64,000 nucleotides of DNA from a bacterium SCSIO 12827 (GCA_024397995.1 CP073746.1:2170001-2234000); one strand, 5' to 3'. Counted from the first letter of the stretch, positions 1 through 8,887 are shown. The notes: generated by a model not told the origin, from the letters alone. Made by a program: numbers and translations.

Positions 1-113
1 CGTGATCCCGTTTAGCGCGTACTCAGTGGAAGGTTCCGTATTCCCCGTACCGGCCTCAACCGCTTTCCAACCCAGTGTCCAGACCGGACATGGTCAGTGC
101 GTTCTTTATTTTT

Positions 114-142
114 CTAATATTAGTATAACATAAAGTATTAGT
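114..142. promoter_or_regulatory. AT-rich element with palindrome and repeated TATTAGT
   Basis: The stretch is far more AT-rich than its surroundings. It holds the perfect palindrome CTAATATTAG (114-123). The heptamer TATTAGT occurs twice, at 118-124 and 136-142, in the same orientation and 18 bases apart. The same heptamer forms one arm of the palindrome at 32426-32439 upstream of a GntR gene, so a GntR-type operator is possible. The downstream gene starts at 228. Bases 2-133 are also open on the plus strand up to a TAA and could be the tail of a gene outside the window, but I cannot show that. Confidence 0.3.
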
Positions 143-227
143 CGACAATCTCGTAATAGGCATACGTGCGCTTTTTTCCATGGATAATTTGCGCGCATTT
201 CCGCCCATAACTGGCTAGATTCCGGAT

Positions 228-1441
228 ATGCCCGACGGACGCGACGCGGTCGCCATCAAGATCATCAAATCCCTCTCCGAGGTCTCGCCCGAGGCCTGGG
301 ATGCCTGTGCCGGAGCGGACAACCCCTTCGTCCGCCATGCCTTCCTCTCCGCGCTGGAAGATTCAGGGTCGGCGACGGGAGAGACCGGCTGGCTCAGCCA
401 GCATCTGGTGATCGAGGATCCGGCCGGCGGCATTGCCGCCTGCGCACCGCTGTACCTGAAAAACCATTCCTACGGCGAATACGTGTTCGACTGGGGCTGG
501 GCCGACGCCTATGAACGCGCCGGCGGGCGCTATTACCCCAAGCTGCAATGCGCCGTGCCGTTCACACCGGTGACCGGGCCGCGCCTGCTGGTCAATCAGG
601 CCCTGCCCGACGGTCAGCACCGCGAGATGCGCCTTGCCCTGATCGCCGGTATGGCGCAACTGGCGCAGAACCTGGGCGTGTCGTCGCTTCACGTCACCTT
701 CCCGACCGAGAACGAATGGGAAGCATTTGGATCAGCGGGCTATCTGCAACGCATCGGCCAGCAATTTCATTGGGAGAACAAGGGGTTCAAAACCTTCGAC
801 GACTTTCTTGGCGAGCTATCGTCGCGCAAGCGCAAAAATATCAAAAAGGAACGCCGTGCCGTCCATGAAGCCGGCCTGGACATCCGCGTCCTCGAAGGCG
901 CCGACATCACCGAGGCCCATTGGGATGCCTTCTTCCAGTTCTACATGGACACGACCGACAAGAAATGGGGCCAGGCCTATCTGACGCGCCGGTTCTTTTC
1001 CCTGCTGGGGGAACGCCTGGGCCGGGCCGTGGTCCTGATCGTGGTGGAAAAGGACGGCCGGCCGGTGGCAGGGGCTTTGAACCTGCGGGGGGGCGACACG
1101 CTTTATGGCCGCAACTGGGGCTGCGTCGCCGACTACAAATTCCTGCATTTCGAAGCCTGCTATTACCAGGCCATCGACTATGCCATCGCGCAGGGCCTGA
1201 AGTGGGTCGAAGCCGGTGCCCAAGGCCCCATAAGGTCCAGCGCGGCTACCTCCCCCGTCGCACATTTTCCGCCCATTGGATCGCCGACAAGGGCTTCCGC
1301 GATGCCGTTTCCGGCTTCTTAAAAGACGAATCCAGGGGAATCGAGCGGGAAATGTCCGCCTATGGGGCGTTCTCCCCTTCAAAAAATCAGAATAAAATCA
1401 ATTTTCTATACAAATTTTTCAAAAAACGCGCACAGGTGTGA
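228..1441 (+). pseudogene. COG3146 (DUF482) GNAT-fold acyltransferase, frameshifted
   Basis: The protein resembles COG3146, a GNAT/FemAB-like family annotated as peptidoglycan biosynthesis or putative acyltransferase; its substrate is not established. The frame from the ATG at 228 carries about 332 family-like residues, including LYLKNHSYGEYVFDWGWADA near residue 75 and the SRKRKNIKKERR segment near residue 200. It then turns to nonsense and stops at 1322. The true C-terminus (HKVQRGYLPRRTFSAHWIAD and onward) continues one frame back and ends at 1441. The switch sits at the CCCC run 1226-1229, where one extra C would restore a protein of about 404 residues. A sequencing error and a genuine mutation look identical here. 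The last 22 codons are AT- and Lys-rich, unlike the rest. Confidence 0.75.
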
Positions 1442-1487
1442 TGCCGGTCACGTTTCCTTTACCAATATTCCCTAAAGTAAAGGGGTT

Positions 1488-2126
1488 ATGGAACGCTATG
1501 TGCAAATTTACCTGCTGACCGCCGCCGCCCTCGTCGCGGTGCTGTTGCTGTCGGCGGCGGCCATCGCGGCGCCCCGGGTGCCCGACGCGGAAGGTATGGG
1601 GATCAATCCCCTGATCCGAACGGCGGCGGCCCTGGCCCCTGGCGCGGATTGCATCCGCCACGGTCGCACGGGCACAGGCGAAGTCCTGGTCAACAAATGC
1701 AATGCCTGCATGGTGGTCGGGGTGACCCGCCTGCGCCAGGGATATTCCAACCCGGAAGTGCGCAAGTTCAACGTCATGGCGAACATGACCCTGCCCCTGC
1801 CGTTTCGCGGCCCGGGCCGAACCAGCCTGGGGTCCATCTATCCCTGCAAGCAGGCCAATCTGGTGAAGCCGGAAACGCTCGTCGACGACAGCAACAAGAC
1901 ATGCATCACCCTTGAAACGGATAAGAGTAACGGTGGGGTGTTCCTGGTGAACAACTGCCGCGCCTGCCGCGCCGCCCAGGTTGTGCGCATGGCCGCCAAC
2001 GGCAAGCCCCTGGGCAGCCAGTCCTACGTGATCGGCGCCAAGGGCAACCTGCGTTTGTCGTCGCAGGGTGCGTCCATGGTCGGCCTGACCCGCGAAGCCG
2101 ACTGCCCCCAGGTTGTCGGCCGCTAG
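1488..2126 (+). CDS. secreted protein with duplicated four-Cys repeat
   Basis: I do not recognise a family. An N-terminal hydrophobic segment (residues 7-28, ending AAAIAA) looks like a signal peptide for export to the periplasm. The mature part is two copies of one unit. Copy one has Cys55, Cys71, Cys74 and Cys120; copy two has Cys139, Cys157, Cys160 and Cys206. Both carry LVN-x-C-x2-C, and the distance from the last CxxC Cys to the next Cys is 46 residues in each. That spacing suggests two disulfide-bonded or metal-binding modules arising by internal duplication. The ATG at 1488 follows AAAGGGG. The stop overlaps the stop of the convergent gene by a few bases. Confidence 0.7.
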   Translation: MERYVQIYLLTAAALVAVLLLSAAAIAAPRVPDAEGMGINPLIRTAAALAPGADCIRHGRTGTGEVLVNKCNACMVVGVTRLRQGYSNPEVRKFNVMANMTLPLPFRGPGRTSLGSIYPCKQANLVKPETLVDDSNKTCITLETDKSNGGVFLVNNCRACRAAQVVRMAANGKPLGSQSYVIGAKGNLRLSSQGASMVGLTREADCPQVVGR

Positions 2127-3262
2127 GTCTTTACCCAATCCTGTAAAATCTGTTCCGCCGTGCGCAGTGCCAGCGGCGCCCGTGTGCCCGTGGTCATGCC
2201 GTCGGCGAAGATCGGCAGCAGTACCTGGACCCCGCCAAGGGGATCGTCCGCCACAAGCCCCCGCGCCTTGACCTGCGGCTGGTCCGCGACACCCGCGTAA
2301 TCGGCAACCGGCTGCACACAGGTATCGACGCCGTCCAACAAGGCGAGCCAATGGTCCAAAGGCTGCCCGGCAAGATGGCCCGCGACCTCGGCGATCAGGC
2401 CCGCTTGCGGCAGCCCTTCCCACTGACGCGGAACCCAATCATCGCGGTCGATGGCGCGGCAGAAATTTTCCCAGAACCGGGGTTCCAGATTGCCCAGCGT
2501 CAATTCCCGCCCGTCGGCGCAGACATAGGCCCGGTAGCAGGCGGCCCCACCGGTCAGGAGTGCCGCCCCCCGCGCCTTGCCCAAACCCAGCTTTTCCGCC
2601 GTCAATCCGATGGCCTGCCAGGATAGGACGCAATCCGAAATGGCGACGTCCAGAAAGGCGCCCTGCCCATCCCGGCCTCGACGCACCAGCGCCCCCAGAA
2701 TGGCGAGCGCCGACATCACCGCCCCCGCGCAATCGGCCATGGGCGGCCAGGCCATGGCGGGCCCCGCCGTCGTTCCGGCTTGGCTAAGGGCACCCGTAGC
2801 CGCCATGTAATTAAGATCATGCCCGGCGGCCAGACGCAGCGGCCCCGTCTGTCCATACCCCGTCAGCGCGCAATAGATCAGCCCAGAATTCAGATCCTTG
2901 GCCGAGCTGTATCCGAAGCCGAGCCGGTCCATGACTCCAGGCCGGTAGCTTTCCAGCAATACATCGGCGCCCTGAACCAGGGCCTGAAACTGCGCCCTGC
3001 CGGCGTCGGATTTAAGATCAAGACGGGTCACCGTCTTGCCCGCGTTGAGAACTTGATAAAAGGGTGAGGCGTCGCCGCCTTCAACGACGTCAGGATCAAG
3101 CGGTCCCGCCAGGGGATCAAGATGGCGCTGCGGGTCACCCGCGGGCGGCTCGACCTTCACCACCTCGGCGCCCAGGTCGGACAGAACCTGGGCCGCGAGC
3201 GGTCCCGGCAGATATTGGCTGAGATCAAGAACCCGGATCCCGGAAAGGAAGGAAAACGCCAC
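2123..3262 (-). CDS. CaiB/BaiF CoA-transferase family, alpha-methylacyl-CoA racemase-like
   Basis: A 379-residue class III CoA-transferase-fold protein. The N-terminal Rossmann signature GIRVLDLSQYLPGPLAAQ and the motif VLLESYRPGVMDRLG are typical of the family. Two features point to the racemase branch rather than a CoA transferase. GHDLNY places a His at 148, and MADCAGAV places an Asp at 177; these match the His/Asp pair of alpha-methylacyl-CoA racemase (AMACR/MCR). The role would be epimerising 2-methyl-branched acyl-CoA thioesters in the cytoplasm. The start is a GTG with a weak ribosome site, 27 bases after the clpA stop, so it may be the last gene of a clpS-clpA transcript. A CoA transferase on another acid cannot be excluded. 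Confidence 0.8.
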   Translation of the reverse strand: MAFSFLSGIRVLDLSQYLPGPLAAQVLSDLGAEVVKVEPPAGDPQRHLDPLAGPLDPDVVEGGDASPFYQVLNAGKTVTRLDLKSDAGRAQFQALVQGADVLLESYRPGVMDRLGFGYSSAKDLNSGLIYCALTGYGQTGPLRLAAGHDLNYMAATGALSQAGTTAGPAMAWPPMADCAGAVMSALAILGALVRRGRDGQGAFLDVAISDCVLSWQAIGLTAEKLGLGKARGAALLTGGAACYRAYVCADGRELTLGNLEPRFWENFCRAIDRDDWVPRQWEGLPQAGLIAEVAGHLAGQPLDHWLALLDGVDTCVQPVADYAGVADQPQVKARGLVADDPLGGVQVLLPIFADGMTTGTRAPLALRTAEQILQDWVKT

Positions 3263-3289
3263 GCTGCGTCTGCCCGGGCCGGGGATCGG

Positions 3290-5602
3290 CTATTCGACCA
3301 GGGCGGGAACTTTGCCCTTCTTGCGCTTGGCCGGCAGTCGGGTCGATCCCGGTTCGGGGAAATCGAACACCAATTTGTCGTCGTCGACACCGACCAGGAC
3401 GATGCCGCCCTTGACCAGTTTTCCGAACAACAATTCCTCGGCCAGGGGCTTCTTGATGTTCTCCTGGATCACGCGGCTGAGCGGCCGCGCACCGAACAAT
3501 TTGTCGAAGCCTCGTTTGGCCAGCCATTCGCGCGCCGCGTCAGTCAGTTCGATCACCACGCCCCGGTCCTCAAGCTGCAGTTCCAGGTTCATGATGAACT
3601 TGTCGACGACACGGGCGACGACTTCCGACGTCAGCGCCGCGAAGGGAATGATGGCATCCAGGCGGTTGCGGAACTCGGGCGTGAACATGCGCTCGATCGC
3701 TTCCGTATCCTCACCCATACGGGTTTCCCGTTCGAACCCGATGGCCGGCTTGGCCAGGTCGGCCGCGCCCGCGTTGGTGGTCATGATCAGGATCACGTTG
3801 CGGAAGCTGACGGACTTGCCGTTGTGGTCGGTCAACTTGCCGTGGTCCATGACCTGCAGAAGGATATTAAACAGATCCGGATGGGCCTTTTCGATTTCGT
3901 CCAGCAACAGCACGCAATGGGGCTGCTGATCGACGGCATCGGTCAACAGGCCGCCCTGATCAAAACCGACATAACCCGGAGGAGCCCCGATCAGACGCGA
4001 TACGGAATGACGCTCCATGTATTCGGACATATCGAAGCGCACCAGATCGATGCCCATCATGTGCGACAGCTGGCGCGCAACCTCGGTCTTGCCGACACCC
4101 GTTGGCCCCGAGAACAGGTAGGAGCCGATGGGCTTTTCCGGTTCACGCAGGCCCGCGCGCGACAGTTTGATGGCGCTGGCCAAGGCCTCGATGGCGTTGT
4201 CCTGACCGAACACCATGGTCTTCAGATCACGGTCCAAATTCTTGAGCGCCTTGCGGTCATCCGACGACACGGACTTTTCCGGAATGCGGGCGATCTTGGC
4301 GACCACCTGTTCCACATCCTTGACGGTGACCGTCTTGCGCCGCTTGCCCGCCGGCAACAGCATGCGCGACGCCCCGACCTCGTCAATGACGTCCAAGGCC
4401 TTGTCCGGCAGCTTGCGTTCGTGGATGTACTTGGTCGACAGTTCTACCGCCGCCTTCAGGGCGTCGTTGGTGTAGCGCACGTTGTGGTGTTCCTCGAAAT
4501 AGGGCTTGAGGCCCTTGAGGATCTTAACCGTGTCGTCCATCGACGGCTCGTAAACGTCGATCTTCTGGAACCGGCGCACCAGGGCCCGGTCCTTTTCGAA
4601 GTAATTGCGGTATTCCTTGTAGGTGGTCGAGCCCATGCAGCGCAGGCCGCCCTTCTGCAGGGCCGGCTTCAGGATGTTGGATGCATCCATGGACCCGCCC
4701 GAGGTCGCCCCGGCGCCGATCACCGTGTGAATTTCGTCGATGAACAGGATCGCCTTGGGCATGGCTTCCAATTCAGCCATGACGTTCTTCAGGCGCTCCT
4801 CGAAATCGCCGCGATAGCGCGTTCCGGCCAGAAGGGCGCCCATGTCGAGTGCGTAGATGGTATTGCCGAGCAGTACCTCGGGCACGTCCTCGTCCTCGAT
4901 GCGCTTGGCCAGGCCCTCGGCGATGGCGGTCTTGCCCACCCCCGGGTCGCCCACGAACAGGGGATTGTTCTTGTTGCGCCGACACAGAATCTGGATGGCG
5001 CGATCGACCTCTTCGTGGCGGCCGATCAAGGGGTCGATACGACCGTCATTCGCCTTCTTGTTCAGGTTGGTGCAATAGGCGTCGAGCGCTTCCGAGCCCT
5101 TGCGGGCGGCGGCCTCTGCCTCGGCTTCGGGATCGGCGCCGGACACGGTGCGCTGTTCCGAGCGCCCGGGCACCTTGGCGATGCCGTGAGAGATATAATT
5201 GACGGCATCAAGGCGCGTCATGTCCTGCAGCTGCAGATAATAGACGGCATGGGATTCCCGTTCCGAGAACAGGGCGACCAGCACATTGGCGCCGGTCACT
5301 TCCTCACGGCCCGACGACTGGACATGAATAACGGCGCGCTGAACAACGCGCTGGAAGCCCGCCGTCGGCTTGGGTTCAAGCCCGCGCGGATTGTCGATCT
5401 CGGCCAGTTCGTTATCGAGGAACTCGGTCAGATCGGCGATCAGACGCTCGACTTCCACGTCGCAGGCCTTCAGCACCGCGATGGAATCGGGATCTTCGGT
5501 TAGGGAAAGAAGCAGATGTTCGAGGGTTGCATATTCGTGATTACGCTCGGCGGCGAGTGCCAGGGCGCGGTGAAGGGTCTGTTCTAGCTCGCGTGAAAGC
5601 AT
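3290..5602 (-). CDS. clpA: ATP-dependent Clp protease ATP-binding subunit ClpA
   Basis: AAA+ unfoldase that feeds substrates, including N-degron proteins delivered by ClpS, into ClpP. It has 770 residues, about the E. coli length. An N-terminal double Clp-N repeat (about 1-140) is followed by Walker A GDPGVGKTA near residue 220 and a second Walker A GPTGVGKTE near residue 500. Arginine-finger regions lie between them. The ClpP-docking loop reads IGF (in AKPAIGFERE), where E. coli has IGL. The ATG at 5602 directly abuts the clpS stop, so the two are translationally coupled in one operon. clpP is not in this window. Confidence 0.97.
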   Translation of the reverse strand: MLSRELEQTLHRALALAAERNHEYATLEHLLLSLTEDPDSIAVLKACDVEVERLIADLTEFLDNELAEIDNPRGLEPKPTAGFQRVVQRAVIHVQSSGREEVTGANVLVALFSERESHAVYYLQLQDMTRLDAVNYISHGIAKVPGRSEQRTVSGADPEAEAEAAARKGSEALDAYCTNLNKKANDGRIDPLIGRHEEVDRAIQILCRRNKNNPLFVGDPGVGKTAIAEGLAKRIEDEDVPEVLLGNTIYALDMGALLAGTRYRGDFEERLKNVMAELEAMPKAILFIDEIHTVIGAGATSGGSMDASNILKPALQKGGLRCMGSTTYKEYRNYFEKDRALVRRFQKIDVYEPSMDDTVKILKGLKPYFEEHHNVRYTNDALKAAVELSTKYIHERKLPDKALDVIDEVGASRMLLPAGKRRKTVTVKDVEQVVAKIARIPEKSVSSDDRKALKNLDRDLKTMVFGQDNAIEALASAIKLSRAGLREPEKPIGSYLFSGPTGVGKTEVARQLSHMMGIDLVRFDMSEYMERHSVSRLIGAPPGYVGFDQGGLLTDAVDQQPHCVLLLDEIEKAHPDLFNILLQVMDHGKLTDHNGKSVSFRNVILIMTTNAGAADLAKPAIGFERETRMGEDTEAIERMFTPEFRNRLDAIIPFAALTSEVVARVVDKFIMNLELQLEDRGVVIELTDAAREWLAKRGFDKLFGARPLSRVIQENIKKPLAEELLFGKLVKGGIVLVGVDDDKLVFDFPEPGSTRLPAKRKKGKVPALVE

Positions 5603-5971
5603 CTAATCCTCATCTCCGCCGCCATCTTTCTCGATCGTGCACTGGAGAGGATGCTGGTGCTGACGCGCCAGATCCATGACCTGTGTCACTTTCGTTTCGG
5701 CGATTTCATATGTGAAGACACCGCATACGCCCACACCGCGCTGGTGGACGTGCAGCATCACCTGGGTTGCCTGCTCGCTGTTCATGCCGAAAAAGCGTTC
5801 CAGCACGTGGACGACGAACTCCATCGGCGTGTAGTCGTCATTGAGCATCAGGACTTTGTACATGGACGGACGTTTGGTCCGCGTGCGGGATTTGACCGCC
5901 AAACCGGTGCCGGAGTCATCGTCCCGTCCCGGGTCGATGGGAGATTTTGGCGGGTCTGTCGGTCCTGTCAT
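5603..5971 (-). CDS. clpS: ATP-dependent Clp protease adaptor ClpS
   Basis: Adaptor that binds destabilising N-terminal residues (N-end rule) and hands the protein to ClpA. The ClpS core is intact: [20 protein letters not shown], then [21 protein letters not shown], where the metal/N-degron pocket residues (Asn-Asp, His) are visible. I start at the ATG at 5971, giving 122 residues, because AGGACGGAG precedes it; the frame stays open 29 codons further upstream without family similarity. About 40 residues before the core are a flexible, Pro- and Asp-rich extension. The stop codon touches the clpA start. Confidence 0.95.
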   Translation of the reverse strand: MTGPTDPPKSPIDPGRDDDSGTGLAVKSRTRTKRPSMYKVLMLNDDYTPMEFVVHVLERFFGMNSEQATQVMLHVHQRGVGVCGVFTYEIAETKVTQVMDLARQHQHPLQCTIEKDGGGDED

Positions 5972-6077
5972 CTCCGTCCTGTCCTTGCCGTGTTCGGGCC
6001 AGCGACCGCCGCCCATCGGCGCCGCCGAAGCGGCCTTACCACTCCGACGGTAATCCAATTCTATTTAAAAAGGATTG

Positions 6078-6094
6078 CCCGGGGAAGCCCCGGG
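6078..6094 (-). terminator. short GC hairpin with nearby T run in the clpS leader
   Basis: CCCGGGG-AAG-CCCCGGG is a perfect 7-bp inverted repeat. Read on the minus strand it is followed, seven bases on, by CTTTTTAAAT. It could be a second, weak terminator behind phasin or a leader structure before clpS. The T run is further from the stem than in a canonical terminator. Confidence 0.4.
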
Positions 6095-6273
6095 TCCGGG
6101 GGGCGGTTGCCGCTTGTCCCTGAATATATGGGCAGGGCGCCTGCCAGCGCCAAGTCCCATCCCTGGGAATTCTCCAACAGACCGTCCACAACCGGAGCAA
6201 CCGAGGCCCGAAACGACCCGGCCCATGGCCCAGACCTGAGAATCGCCCCTTGCCGCCCCCGAGAAATCGGCAA

Positions 6274-6303
6274 ACGAAAACGCCCGGCATTTTCAGCCGG
6301 GCG
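6274..6303 (-). terminator. rho-independent terminator of the phasin gene
   Basis: On the minus strand CGCCCGGC, loop TGAAAAT, GCCGGGCG forms a perfect 8-bp stem (6281-6303) followed at once by TTTTCGTTT. It lies about 40 bases after the phasin stop codon at 6344 and separates phasin from clpS. Confidence 0.85.
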
Positions 6304-6343
6304 CTTGTTCAGGGCCGCATCACATTGCGTGAAGCGGAAATCG

Positions 6344-6949
6344 TCAGGCGGCAATCGGCTTGGTCACCTTTTCGACGGCGACCGTCACGCGGCTGGCGAT
6401 CGGCGCCGTGGCTTCCTCGGCCAGTTTCACCGCCATGTCGGAAATCTTGCGGCTTTCTTCGAAGGCCTTGGCGTAATTGGTCTTCAGCAGGCTGCTCTGC
6501 AGCTTGACCACGTCGTCGACCGACTTGCAGCCGAACATCTTTTTGGTCAGATCGACCGTTTCTTCCACGTTCTTCTGGGCCATTGCGAACAATACCTTGT
6601 TCAGGTCCTGCATGCCTTTTGCCATGATGTTATTGGCCTGAACGAAAGCGTCGACGTTTTCCTTGCTGTAGGAAACGGCGTCTTCATAGGTCTTGAACAC
6701 CTGACCACCAGCCTTGACGGCCGCGGCGATCTGCTCCTGGCCAATGGTGGCGGCCTTTTCAACGCCCTTGGCGGCGACATCGGCGCCGGCCTTGACGACG
6801 GTTTCAACGGTTTCCTTAACGGCAGGCGCGGCAACCTCGACCTTGCTGGCCGCGGGTGCCGGCGCGGGGGCTGCAGCGGCGGGTTTGGCGGGGACGGCAG
6901 GCGTAGCAGCGGGTTTCGCAGGCGCGGTGGGCTTTTTGGCTTCAGCCAT
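6344..6949 (-). CDS. phasin family protein
   Basis: Polyhydroxyalkanoate granule-associated protein: phasins coat PHA granules and affect granule size and number. The first 40 or so residues are an Ala/Pro/Lys-rich linker. The rest is the helical phasin_2 type domain with a recognisable middle (SYSKENVDAFVQANNIMAKG) and amphipathic helices to the end. I start at the ATG at 6949 (MAEAKK, 201 residues) because GGAGAG sits just upstream; an ATG four codons earlier would remove that site. The gene is monocistronic, with its own terminator, and diverges from the carboxypeptidase gene. PHA synthase genes are not in the window, so PHA storage is inferred from this gene alone. Confidence 0.88.
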   Translation of the reverse strand: MAEAKKPTAPAKPAATPAVPAKPAAAAPAPAPAASKVEVAAPAVKETVETVVKAGADVAAKGVEKAATIGQEQIAAAVKAGGQVFKTYEDAVSYSKENVDAFVQANNIMAKGMQDLNKVLFAMAQKNVEETVDLTKKMFGCKSVDDVVKLQSSLLKTNYAKAFEESRKISDMAVKLAEEATAPIASRVTVAVEKVTKPIAA

Positions 6950-7402
6950 CGTACTCTCCATCTGGGTTCTTTGTCGGGTGATCAACATCATCCTTGGCGG
7001 CTTCCGGGCGCTTTGGCGTCTCCGATGCCGCTTCTCACTGCCGGGCAGCGATGCTGCACTGCAGCAACGACCAGAATATAAGCTTTGTCGCGGCCTTTCG
7101 TCAAGACCGCATGGTGCGTTGCACAAAAATTTATCCCGCCTGTAACCTTTTGTTTTTATGTCAATTTTTTGTTCCAAAAATGTCCTGCAAAAGCCCCCTT
7201 TCGACCTGTTCAGGGGCGCCCGGATACCCCACGAACCGATCCCTTAATCAAATATTTACGATGAATCCTTAAAGAAGATATTGATTCGGCTGCGAAATTT
7301 CTGGAGACGCCGTTAGCGGATTCCGCTACGATATCGGCGAATCGGGGGACGACGCGACGACGATAATGAGGCATAAAGCTCAACACGGGGAAGAGAGCTC
7401 TC
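6950..7402. promoter_or_regulatory. divergent promoter region, phasin / D,D-carboxypeptidase
   Basis: About 450 bases with no credible gene. It must carry promoters for the minus-strand phasin gene and the plus-strand carboxypeptidase gene. A T-rich block lies at 7143-7180 and a run of AT-rich DNA at 7243-7290. A perfect interrupted palindrome is listed separately at 7314-7328. I see no unambiguous sigma-70 boxes. Confidence 0.4.
7314..7328. promoter_or_regulatory. palindrome TAGCGGA-T-TCCGCTA
   Basis: Perfect 7-bp arms around a single T, immediately followed by a second self-complementary octamer CGATATCG (7329-7336 region). It lies 75-90 bases upstream of the carboxypeptidase start, so an operator or a leader hairpin is plausible. 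No T tract follows, which argues against a terminator. Confidence 0.4.
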
Positions 7403-8644
7403 ATGACTGAGACGACGCGTCCGATTACACGACGGGGGGGCTTGCGCCTTTTGGCCGCAGCCGCTCTGGTTCTGCTGACCGCCCTGGTGCTTTCGCCGGG
7501 ACAAGCGGTCGCCAAGTATGCCTCTTTGGTCATTGACGCCGAAACGGGCGAGGTTCTGCACGCGGTCAACGCGGATACGCGGAACTATCCCGCTTCTCTG
7601 ACCAAGATGATGACCCTCTACAAGATGTTCGAAGCGGTGGAAAACGGTCGCTGGTCCATGAACACGCGTCTGCGCATGTCGGCCCGCGCCGCCGGTCAGC
7701 CTCCGTCGAAATTAGGCCTGAAACCTGGTCAAACCATTTCCGTACGCGACGCTATCCTGGCTTTGTCCGTCAAATCAGCCAACGACATCGCCGCCGCCGT
7801 GGCCGAAAACTACAGCGGCAAGGAATGGAAGTTCGCCCGGGAAATGACCGCGACGGCCCGCCGCCTGGGCATGGACCGCACGACCTTCCGCAACGCGTCC
7901 GGCCTGCCTCATAGCGCACAGATGAGCACCGCCCGCGACATGGCCAAGTTGGCCCGCGCGCTTCTCCGCGACTTTCCACAGTACTATCATTTCTTCTCGC
8001 GCACCCGGTTTGATTTCGGCGGCGTGTCGCACAAGACCCATAACAAACTGCTGCTTTCCTATGACGGCGCCGACGGCTTCAAGACAGGCTATATCCGGGC
8101 GTCGGGCTTCAATCTGGTGACCTCGGCCAAGCGCGACGGCCGGCGCGTGATCGGTGTCGTGTTCGGCGCCAATTCATCAAGTGCCCGCAACCGTCTGATG
8201 GCCAAGCATCTCGACCGCGCATTCGCCGAACTGGGCAGTGCGCCGGTGCTTGCCAAGGCCGACATTCCGGCCCCCGCCCCCCTACCCACGGCCCCCGGCC
8301 GCGAGGAAGAACAGGGCGACGGCGACGGGCCGCCCCGGATCGTCGAGTTCGATAAAAAGTCACGCTGGGGCATCCAGGTCGGCGCCTTTGCCCAGTCCGA
8401 ACAGGCCGAGAACATGGCTATGAAGGCGCGTAACACCGTGCCGTCCCTGCTTGACGGCGGCGTTATCTCCGTCGTTCCCTTGACCAAGAAAAACGGCAAG
8501 GTTCTGCACCGGGCACGGGTTTACGGCCTCAGTAAGCGCGACGCTTACCGCGCCTGCAAATTGCTGGAGCGGCGCCATATCCCCTGCATGGAATTGCGCG
8601 GGCCGGAAACCTTGGAAATGGCCTCCCTCCCGGCCGACAACTAA
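7403..8644 (+). CDS. D-alanyl-D-alanine carboxypeptidase with SPOR domain (PBP5/6 type)
   Basis: Periplasmic penicillin-binding protein (peptidase S11) that removes the terminal D-Ala of peptidoglycan stem peptides. An N-terminal hydrophobic segment (about 13-37) is the export signal. The three catalytic motifs are present: SLTK with nucleophile Ser65 and Lys68, SAN at 125-127, and KTG at 227-229. A Pro/Ala linker leads to a C-terminal SPOR domain (about 330-405, RWGIQVGAFAQSEQAENMA), which binds denuded glycan strands and usually targets proteins to the septum. The protein has 413 residues, and GGGAAGAG precedes the ATG. A terminator follows at 8849. Confidence 0.93.
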   Translation: MTETTRPITRRGGLRLLAAAALVLLTALVLSPGQAVAKYASLVIDAETGEVLHAVNADTRNYPASLTKMMTLYKMFEAVENGRWSMNTRLRMSARAAGQPPSKLGLKPGQTISVRDAILALSVKSANDIAAAVAENYSGKEWKFAREMTATARRLGMDRTTFRNASGLPHSAQMSTARDMAKLARALLRDFPQYYHFFSRTRFDFGGVSHKTHNKLLLSYDGADGFKTGYIRASGFNLVTSAKRDGRRVIGVVFGANSSSARNRLMAKHLDRAFAELGSAPVLAKADIPAPAPLPTAPGREEEQGDGDGPPRIVEFDKKSRWGIQVGAFAQSEQAENMAMKARNTVPSLLDGGVISVVPLTKKNGKVLHRARVYGLSKRDAYRACKLLERRHIPCMELRGPETLEMASLPADN

Positions 8645-8848
8645 ACCCTTCTTCCCCTTCCTCCGCATTTTTCTCGACCTGCCCCACCACGGCCTTTCAG
8701 GCCATGGTGACGCTTGGGCGTCTGGTTGTGCCCAATATCCGGGATCCCGCGAAGTTTTCATGGCCTTAGCCGACAAATTTTGCCACAATTGTCCGTGGTA
8801 TCGAAATGCTGCGCGCGGCCCATCGGGTGCCACGCGCGGCAGGGGGAG

Positions 8849-8887
8849 GGAGAGGAATCGTCTTACGACGGTTCCTCTCCGTTTTTT
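8849..8887 (+). terminator. rho-independent terminator downstream of the carboxypeptidase
   Basis: GGAGAGGAA (8849-8857) pairs with TTCCTCTCC (8872-8880), with further pairing TCGT/ACGA inside, and is followed by GTTTTTTGG. It lies about 200 bases after the stop. The opposite strand has no matching T run, so it serves the plus strand. The rest of 8645-8942 holds nothing I can name. Confidence 0.85.

Larger units (their letters stand above)
5972..6343 (-). promoter_or_regulatory. non-coding gap upstream of clpS
   Basis: About 370 bases without a credible gene between phasin and clpS, both on the minus strand. It holds two hairpins listed separately (6078-6094 and 6281-6303). The clpS promoter should lie between them, but I cannot point to convincing -35/-10 boxes. 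Open frames crossing the gap have Arg/Pro-rich shadow composition. Confidence 0.4.

Noticed and set aside
2-133. C-terminal end of a gene entering from the left
   Set aside because: The plus frame is open to a TAA at 131-133, but a minus frame is open too, and neither shows a recognisable motif.
3122-5503. Long plus-strand open frame opposite clpA
   Set aside because: It is the antisense shadow of clpA: His/Gln/Arg-rich composition, no domain, and clpA is a certain gene.
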